DNA of 19,749 bases from contig NZ_DITB01000125.1 in assembly GCF_002422095.1 (NCBI RefSeq), positions 1-19,749 on the forward strand. The letters are read 5' to 3'. How positions within the stretch are numbered: the stretch's first letter is position 1; the number at the start of each line of letters is the position of its first letter. Below, piece by piece: positions 15,725 to 19,749 of the stretch. The notes below the pieces were generated by a model. The model saw nothing but the letters and a program-made list of their open reading frames with translations, made no database searches and was not told the DNA's origin. This stretch comes from Flavobacterium sp. UBA6195. GTDB lineage: Bacteria; Bacteroidota; Bacteroidia; Flavobacteriales; Flavobacteriaceae. The position numbers and the translations under genes were made by a program.

Positions 15725-16777
15725 ATGTCTAAACCAAAACACATATTGGTAATAAGGCTCTCAGCGATGGGTGATGTTGCAATGACAGTTCCTGTGTTGA
15801 GAGCCTTAGTTTTGCAATATCCCGAAGTAAAAATTACAGTAGTTTCCCGACCTTTTTTCCAACCATTTTTTGACGGAATTCCGAATGTGAATTTCTATGG
15901 TGTGGATTTGAAAGAACGACATAAAGGATTCTTAGGTTTACTTCGATTATTTTCCGATTTACGAAAATTGAATATTGATGTTGTTGCCGATTTACACAAT
16001 GTTCTTCGCTCAAAAGTTATTCGAACCTTATTCGCTTTAAGTGGAAAAAAAGTCGCTGCAACCGATAAAGGAAGAGCCGAAAAGAAAACATTAACGAGCT
16101 TAACCAACAAAGTTTTTGCTCCAGTGAAGCCAATGGTCTACAGACATGTAGAAACGTTCAAGCAACTTGGATTTTCAATTGATTTATCGAATCCGCATTT
16201 TCCTGAAAAAGCTACTTTATCACAGGAAATAATCTCAATTACGGGAACTAAAAATCAAAATTGGATTGGAATTGCGCCTTTTGCACAATACGACAGTAAA
16301 GTGTATCCTTTAGATTTAATGCAAGAAGTAATTGATGGTTTAGCTGAAAATAAAAATCAAAAAATCTTCTTATTTGGTGGAGGAGAAAAAGAAATTCAGT
16401 TACTGAATCAATTGCAAGACCAACATGATAACGTAATCGTTTTAGCTGGAAAACTAAAATTCAAACAAGAGTTAGACGTGATTTCCAATTTAGATATCAT
16501 GCTTTCCATGGATTCTGGAAATGCACATATTGCAGCGATGTTAGGCGTAAAAGTGATAACACTTTGGGGCGCCACACATCCTTATGCTGGTTTCAAACCT
16601 TTTAATCAACCTGATGATTTTTGCTTGACTTCGGACAGAACACAATATCCATTATTACCAACTTCCATTTATGGTAATAAAAAAGTGGAAGGTTATAAGG
16701 ATGTGATGCGAACGATTTTGCCCAAAAAAGTAGTGTTCAGTATCCAGTCGCAGTTGACAGATACAACTGAACACTAA
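15725..16777 (+). CDS. Glycosyltransferase family 9 protein (ADP-heptose:LPS heptosyltransferase-like)
   Basis: This 350-residue GT-B enzyme starts MSKPKHILVIRLSAMGDVAMTVPVL, the GT9 N-terminal signature with the GDV acceptor-site loop. Further landmarks are VADLHNVLRSKVIRTLF, IGIAPFAQYDSKVYPLDLM (start of the nucleotide-sugar domain), FLFGGGEKEI, and the donor-site run MLSMDSGNAHIAAMLGVKVITLWGATHPYAGF. It probably adds heptose or a similar sugar to the lipid A core on the inner face of the membrane. The first ATG (15725) is used; a TTG immediately before it would add one residue. The last dozen or so residues (FSIQSQLTDTTEH) are encoded by an inverted 7-bp repeat array, so this tail is probably not part of the conserved fold. 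Confidence 0.92.
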   Translation: MSKPKHILVIRLSAMGDVAMTVPVLRALVLQYPEVKITVVSRPFFQPFFDGIPNVNFYGVDLKERHKGFLGLLRLFSDLRKLNIDVVADLHNVLRSKVIRTLFALSGKKVAATDKGRAEKKTLTSLTNKVFAPVKPMVYRHVETFKQLGFSIDLSNPHFPEKATLSQEIISITGTKNQNWIGIAPFAQYDSKVYPLDLMQEVIDGLAENKNQKIFLFGGGEKEIQLLNQLQDQHDNVIVLAGKLKFKQELDVISNLDIMLSMDSGNAHIAAMLGVKVITLWGATHPYAGFKPFNQPDDFCLTSDRTQYPLLPTSIYGNKKVEGYKDVMRTILPKKVVFSIQSQLTDTTEH

Positions 16778-16800
16778 ATACTGAACACTGTTTACTGATT
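16732..16800. repeat. Self-inverting 7-bp ACTG/CAGT tandem array at the GT9 3' end
   Basis: From 16766 five consecutive 7-base units each begin ACT (ACTGAAC, ACTAAAT, ACTGAAC, ACTGTTT, ACTGATT). Immediately upstream the same words run in the opposite sense, with CAGT at 16738, 16745 and 16751 and CAGA at 16758 (steps 7, 6 and 7). AGTGTTCAGTAT (16732-16743) and ATACTGAACACT (16778-16789) are exact reverse complements, and CAGTTG/CAACTG (16751-16756, 16764-16769) make a second stem inside. The array covers the end of the GT9 gene, its stop, the whole 21-bp gap and part of the stop codon of the convergent reductase gene. It could serve as a terminator hairpin in both directions, but has no strong T-tract. 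Confidence 0.75.
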
Positions 16801-17851
16801 AAACATCATCAAAATCAATCTTAATCATAGCTGTTGTAGGATGCGCTTGACAAGCCAATGTTAATCCTTCAGCAATTTCGGCATCGGTTAAAATTTGGTT
16901 CTTTTTCAAGACCGCTTCACCTTCTGTAATTCTACAAATACAACTGCTGCAAATACCACCTTGACAAGAATACGGAACATCTAAACCTTGTTTCAACGCC
17001 GCTTCTAATAAGGTTTGTTTTTGACTCATTTCGAAAGTAGTTTCTTCATCATCAACAAGGATTGAAATTTTAGTATGACCATCAGCACTTGCAACGGTTT
17101 CTCCTTCGCTTGAAGAAGTAGAGAACAATTCGAATTTAATATCTGAATCGGAAATGTTATTTTCTTTCAATGTATCCGAAACCAAATTAATCATCTCTTC
17201 AGGTCCGCACAGATAGAATTTTGAAAATTCCATTTCAGCATGTTTGTTTTTCAAGATGAAATTCACCGTTGATTTATCAATTCGACCAAACAAAGCATTA
17301 TCAGCCGTTGATTGACTATATACGTATTGCACAAACAAACGTCCCACATATTGCAATTGCAAATCGTGTAATTGGTTGTGGAAAATGGTGTCTTTTTCCG
17401 ATTTATTTCCGTAAACCAACACAAAAGTACTGTTTGGTTCTTCTTCTAAAACTGATTTTAAAATTGAGTAAACAGGCGTAATTCCACTACCCGCCACAAA
17501 GGCTGCGTAGTTTTTTTGACGTTCTGCTTTAGGTTCGAAAGTGAATTTCCCTTCTGGAGTTCCTACTTCGATTACATTCCCAACCGCTAATTTTTCATTG
17601 GCAAACTTGGAGAAGAAACCATTTTGGATAGCTTTAACAGCAATTCGTAATTCGCCACTTTTTGGAGAAGAACAAATCGAATACGCTCTTCTAATTTCTT
17701 GTCCGTCAAGCGTGATTTTTAAGTTTACGTATTGTCCAGCAACGAATTGATAATACGATTTTAATTCGTCGGGAACATTAAAAAGAATCGAAACCGCATC
17801 GGCCGTTTCTTTGATGATTTCTTTAATGCTTAATTTATAAAATGATGACAT
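16799..17851 (-). CDS. PaaE-like ferredoxin-NAD(P)H oxidoreductase with C-terminal 2Fe-2S domain
   Basis: This 350-residue cytoplasmic flavoprotein passes electrons from NAD(P)H through FAD to a plant-type 2Fe-2S cluster. Domains in order: FAD-binding barrel with RRAYSICSSP (54-63) and GKFTF; NAD(P)-binding domain with VAGSGITPVYSILKS (119-133) and LCGPEEM (214-220); ferredoxin domain with VPYSCQGGICSSCICRITEG, cluster ligands C296, C301, C304 and C334. The order matches PaaE, the reductase of phenylacetyl-CoA epoxidase, but no paaABCD genes are here, so the partner is unknown and I give no symbol. The gene is convergent with GT9 and has its own promoter, whose spacer carries the terminator of the preceding thioesterase gene. 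Confidence 0.92.
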   Translation of the reverse strand: MSSFYKLSIKEIIKETADAVSILFNVPDELKSYYQFVAGQYVNLKITLDGQEIRRAYSICSSPKSGELRIAVKAIQNGFFSKFANEKLAVGNVIEVGTPEGKFTFEPKAERQKNYAAFVAGSGITPVYSILKSVLEEEPNSTFVLVYGNKSEKDTIFHNQLHDLQLQYVGRLFVQYVYSQSTADNALFGRIDKSTVNFILKNKHAEMEFSKFYLCGPEEMINLVSDTLKENNISDSDIKFELFSTSSSEGETVASADGHTKISILVDDEETTFEMSQKQTLLEAALKQGLDVPYSCQGGICSSCICRITEGEAVLKKNQILTDAEIAEGLTLACQAHPTTAMIKIDFDDV

Positions 17852-17866
17852 GTGATTTATTTTTTA

Positions 17867-17899
17867 CAAAAATAAAAAAAAGAACCCGAAGGTTCTCAA
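17867..17899 (-). promoter_or_regulatory. Promoter of the PaaE-like reductase gene
   Basis: On the minus strand TTG (17897-17899), a 22-base spacer and TATTTTTG (17867-17874) fit the Bacteroidetes consensus, 15 bases before the ATG at 17851. The spacer contains the whole terminator hairpin of the upstream thioesterase gene. Confidence 0.55.
17874..17896 (-). terminator. Intrinsic terminator of the thioesterase gene
   Basis: Read on the minus strand, AGAACC and GGTTCT form a six-base-pair stem closed by a TTCG tetraloop (17881-17896), followed directly by eight T residues counting the last stem base. The hairpin begins four bases after the thioesterase stop codon. This is a compact, textbook rho-independent terminator. 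Confidence 0.8.
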
Positions 17900-17900
17900 T

Positions 17901-18413
17901 TTATTCCACAAACAACGCTTTTAATTCCGTTGCTTCGCTTGGTTTCATTTTTCCTGCTAAGACTAAACTTAGTTGTTTTCTTCTTAATGCCGCGGCAAAT
18001 CGTTCTTTTTCCAAATCGGTTTCAGGCACAATTGGTGGAACTGGAATTGGTCTTCCCGTTTCATCAACGGCAACAAAAGTATAAATTGCTTCGTTCGCTT
18101 TGTTTTTAATTCCTGATTCTCTGTCTTCAATCCAAACATCAATAAAAATTTCCATTGAAGTGTTGAATGTTCTGGAAACTTTTGATTCAACAGTTACTAC
18201 GCTTCCTAACGGAATAGCTCTGTTAAATGCCACGTGATTCACCGATGCCGTTACACAAATTCTACGTGAGTGTCTTCTAGCAGTAATACTCGCTGCTCTA
18301 TCCATACGAGCAAGCAATTCACCACCAAATAAATTGTTCAATGGATTCGTTTCACCTGGTAACACTAAGTCGGTTAAAGTAGTTACCGATTCTGAAGGAA
18401 ATTTTGGTTGCAT
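17901..18413 (-). CDS. Acyl-CoA thioesterase, hotdog fold
   Basis: This 170-residue protein hydrolyses acyl-CoA thioesters. It begins MQPKFPSESVTTLTDLVLPGETNPLNNLFGGELLARMDRAAS. The NPLNNLFGG segment and following helix carry the hotdog active-site signature (Asn and Gly near the acyl group), followed by VTASVNHVAFNRAIPLGSVVTVES and the closing strand AIYTFVAVDETGRPIPVPPI. The C-terminal extension (ERFAAALRRKQLSLVLAGK) is helical and resembles YciA/BFIT-type acyl-CoA hydrolases. The frame is open 24 codons upstream to 18485, but that stretch is a Phe/Lys-rich artefact covering the promoter and the previous terminator, so the ATG at 18413 is chosen. Substrate chain length is unknown. Confidence 0.92.
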   Translation of the reverse strand: MQPKFPSESVTTLTDLVLPGETNPLNNLFGGELLARMDRAASITARRHSRRICVTASVNHVAFNRAIPLGSVVTVESKVSRTFNTSMEIFIDVWIEDRESGIKNKANEAIYTFVAVDETGRPIPVPPIVPETDLEKERFAAALRRKQLSLVLAGKMKPSEATELKALFVE

Positions 18414-18424
18414 TGTTTTTTTTG

Positions 18425-18458
18425 CAAAGATAAAGATGAATTTGAAAATAAAATGCAA
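18425..18458 (-). promoter_or_regulatory. Promoter of the thioesterase gene
   Basis: On the minus strand TTG (18456-18458), a 23-base spacer and TATCTTTG (18425-18432) fit the consensus. The -7 box ends 11 bases before the ATG at 18413, giving a short leader. The -33 box is formed by the end of the T-tract of the upstream terminator. Confidence 0.65.
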
Positions 18459-18482
18459 AAAAAAATCCCAAAATTGGGATTT
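18457..18482 (-). terminator. Intrinsic terminator of the SPOR-domain gene
   Basis: On the minus strand AAATCCCAA and TTGGGATTT (18463-18482 in total) form a GC-cored stem with a very short loop, followed by a run of nine T residues that starts with the last stem bases. It starts about 29 bases after the stop codon at 18512. The position and shape are typical for rho-independent termination. Confidence 0.82.
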
Positions 18483-18511
18483 CAATAATTTTTATACAAA
18501 GTGTTAAAAAT

Positions 18512-19453
18512 TTATTCGATTAATAACCAAGCCTCTGCATTGTGCGATTTTTGAATGTTTTTTCTTTCCGTTTGAGCCTCGTTTAAGTTTTTGAAACTTC
18601 CATAAATCACAGGGTATAAGTTGTGTTTATTCATCGGAAGCATCTTAGCATTTTCAAAACCAGCGGCTTTTAGTTCAGTAATCGCTTTGTTAGCATTTTC
18701 TTCACTTCTATAAGCGCCAGCCACTAAATGATAAGGCATTTTTTCTTCAACTGGAGCAGCTACACTTAATTCAACCGCTTCAACCGGAGCGCTAATTACA
18801 AAAGTCGCTTCTTGAATTTGTTGTTGTACTTTTTCTTGTACGTTTTTCTGAACCGCTAAAGTTTTAGTCTCAATTTGTTGATCGTAATACGTTTTATATC
18901 CAAAACCACCAGCGCCCAACATCACCACAAAAATAGCAGCATATTTCAAATACGAGTAATCTTTCTTTCTTTCAGGAGTAAAAATAATTGGCGCTTTTTC
19001 TTCTAAAGCTTCTACTTCTTGCTTTAAAACTTCTCTTGTAATTTCAGGAGAAACAAAACTGCTCAAACCAAACGAATCCGTTAAATAATTTACCGTATTC
19101 GCAGGTTCAAAAACCCAATTCATTTCATTATTTACCGAAATCTCACCAATGTTTTTCAACACCACACGATTGCGGTTTTGCAACAAATACGTCCATTCGT
19201 TCACTACATCACCAATTTTGATTACCGCTAATTCGTAGGACATTTTTTCTTGTAATGCCACATGATTTGCTAATAAACCATCATTGTTTTTTACATTCGC
19301 ATTAAACGAAACCACTTTTTTAGGCGGAAAAAACGAACTTGCGCTTCCAGTAACGTGAGCGGACACAGTTTCGGTTAAAAACGCACCAAAACCAGGAACA
19401 GTAACGCACTGATAACGATATAATAAGTCAGATATATGTTTTTCTATAAGCAT
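18512..19453 (-). CDS. HU-CCDC81 and SPOR domain membrane protein
   Basis: This 313-residue protein has two N-terminal HU/IHF-like CCDC81-type modules (about 1-60, MLIEKHISDLLYRYQCVTVPGFGAFL, and about 65-125), one membrane helix (about 170-186, LKYAAIFVVMLGAGGFG), a Gln/Glu/Lys-rich linker of about 50 residues, and a C-terminal SPOR domain (239-313, YHLVAGAYRSEENANKAITELKAAGF...PVIYGSF). SPOR domains bind denuded peptidoglycan at the septum. The layout therefore puts the HU-like part in the cytoplasm and SPOR in the periplasm, linking cell division sites to a cytoplasmic partner; that role is inferred from domains. The ATG at 19453 is the only family-like start and lies only five bases from the -7 promoter box. 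Confidence 0.9.
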   Translation of the reverse strand: MLIEKHISDLLYRYQCVTVPGFGAFLTETVSAHVTGSASSFFPPKKVVSFNANVKNNDGLLANHVALQEKMSYELAVIKIGDVVNEWTYLLQNRNRVVLKNIGEISVNNEMNWVFEPANTVNYLTDSFGLSSFVSPEITREVLKQEVEALEEKAPIIFTPERKKDYSYLKYAAIFVVMLGAGGFGYKTYYDQQIETKTLAVQKNVQEKVQQQIQEATFVISAPVEAVELSVAAPVEEKMPYHLVAGAYRSEENANKAITELKAAGFENAKMLPMNKHNLYPVIYGSFKNLNEAQTERKNIQKSHNAEAWLLIE

Positions 19454-19458
19454 AACAA

Positions 19459-19487
19459 CAAAGTTAGATAATCAATAGCAATATCAA
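19459..19487 (-). promoter_or_regulatory. Promoter of the HU-CCDC81/SPOR gene, very close to the start codon
   Basis: On the minus strand TTG (19485-19487), an 18-base spacer and TAACTTTG (19459-19466) fit the consensus well. Only five bases separate the -7 box from the ATG at 19453, against 11-30 for the other genes here, so the transcript should be leaderless or nearly so. Confidence 0.6.
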
Positions 19488-19575
19488 AATTTTATCAACA
19501 AAAATTATTAACAATTGCGATTTTTACTGTAAATAATTGGAAGCGAATGGCTTGGGCTTTCTTGGTTTCCATGTT

Positions 19576-19655
19576 CCTGCTTTACGTTACAATCTTTTTT
19601 TTGTTGCCTGAGGTTCTCGAAGGCAACAAAAAAAAGGATTTCCACTACAATCAGG
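19576..19655. ncRNA. Candidate structured RNA element with long hairpin and pseudo-symmetric internal loop
   Basis: Bases 19594-19609 and 19621-19636 are exact 16-base reverse complements (C, eight T, GTTGCCT against its complement). Inside, GAG (19610-19612) can pair with CTC (19616-19618) past a two-base bulge. Outside the stem lie two similar direct repeats, CTTTACGTTACAATC (19580-19594) and ATTTCCACTACAATC, identical at 11 of 15 positions, and these are bounded by CCTG (19576-19579) and CAGG (19652-19655), which can pair. The element is therefore a long hairpin above a large internal loop whose two sides have the same sequence. It is not a terminator, since the T-run is 5' of the stem on both strands. 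The strand is not certain. The rest of 19454-19749 is AT-rich with no gene seen. Confidence 0.5.
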
Positions 19656-19660
19656 GCTCA

Positions 19661-19701
19661 TATCTTTGTTAAGATTTAATAAGATGCATTATTTATCTTT
19701 G
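19661..19701 (+). promoter_or_regulatory. Two tandem -7 elements pointing out of the window
   Basis: TATCTTTG occurs at 19661-19668 and again at 19694-19701, both exact matches to TAnnTTTG on the plus strand, 33 bases apart. The TTG inside the first copy lies 25 bases before the second, slightly longer than the usual -33 spacing. They suggest a plus-strand gene starting at or beyond the right edge; no start codon with a convincing frame is visible in the last 48 bases. Confidence 0.4.
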
Positions 19702-19749
19702 AAATAGTAATAATTGATAAACAAAACCAAGTTGCAAAATACTATCGGG

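Noticed and set aside
16799..17851. Naming the reductase paaE and proposing a phenylacetate pathway with the PaaK-like ligase
   Set aside because: No epoxidase subunits or other paa genes are present, and the two genes are about 5 kb apart in unrelated transcription units.
18414..18485. Longer N-terminus of the thioesterase, which could look like a membrane anchor
   Set aside because: The Phe/Ile/Lys-rich stretch is a translation of the terminator T-tract and promoter of the gene.
19594..19636. Reading the 16-bp hairpin as a bidirectional intrinsic terminator
   Set aside because: On both strands the T-run is on the 5' arm and the A-run on the 3' arm, the reverse of what termination needs.
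1..19749. CRISPR array, tRNA/rRNA genes, insertion sequence ends or phage genes
   Set aside because: No regularly spaced repeats with unique spacers, no transposase or integrase motifs and no recognisable tRNA or rRNA sequence were found on either strand.

Overview
The window is an AT-rich chromosomal segment from a member of the Bacteroidetes, most likely Flavobacterium or a close relative in the Flavobacteriaceae. Three things point there. Start sites lack Shine-Dalgarno sequences. Many starts are preceded, about 10-30 bases upstream, by the Bacteroidetes -7 element TAnnTTTG, in some cases with a TTG about 18-23 bases before it. The housekeeping genes also have Flavobacterium-type neighbours and domains (purD next to DUF6341/DUF6427 proteins and upp, DUF4254 with a GT9 glycosyltransferase, and an HU-CCDC81/SPOR protein).

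Left half, about 1-11781: a cell-surface polysaccharide locus. In order it holds the end of a Wzx-type flippase, a Wzy/O-antigen-ligase-like membrane protein, wecB on the minus strand (UDP-GlcNAc 2-epimerase), a GT4 glycosyltransferase, a 2OG-Fe(II) oxygenase on the minus strand, and then a tight plus-strand run 4857-10331. That run encodes a DUF1972/GT4 glycosyltransferase, a second Wzy/WaaL-like protein, UDP-glucuronate decarboxylase (UDP-xylose), a polyprenyl glycosylphosphotransferase (the initiating enzyme) and a GT2 glycosyltransferase. A CapK/PaaK-type adenylating ligase follows on the minus strand. Together these encode priming on undecaprenyl phosphate, sugar-nucleotide supply (UDP-ManNAc, UDP-xylose), glycosyl transfer, flipping and polymerisation or ligation of a Wzx/Wzy-type glycan.

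Right half, about 11887-19453: core genes. purD (purine synthesis) and upp (uracil salvage) flank two small-family membrane proteins (DUF6341, DUF6427). Next come a DUF4254 protein with a GT9 heptosyltransferase-like enzyme, then three minus-strand genes: a PaaE-like flavin/2Fe-2S reductase, a hotdog acyl-CoA thioesterase, and an HU-CCDC81/SPOR membrane protein. These three appear to be separate transcription units, with clear intrinsic terminators after the thioesterase and the SPOR gene.

No CRISPR array, tRNA, rRNA, insertion sequence or obvious defence system was seen. The most unusual items are non-coding. One is a structured element near the right end (long perfect hairpin inside a pseudo-symmetric internal loop). 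One is a 7-bp tandem ACTG array that turns around on itself and supplies the stop codons of two convergent genes. One is a dispersed-repeat-like block at 10343-10463. The last is a pair of terminators physically nested in the promoters of the next genes.
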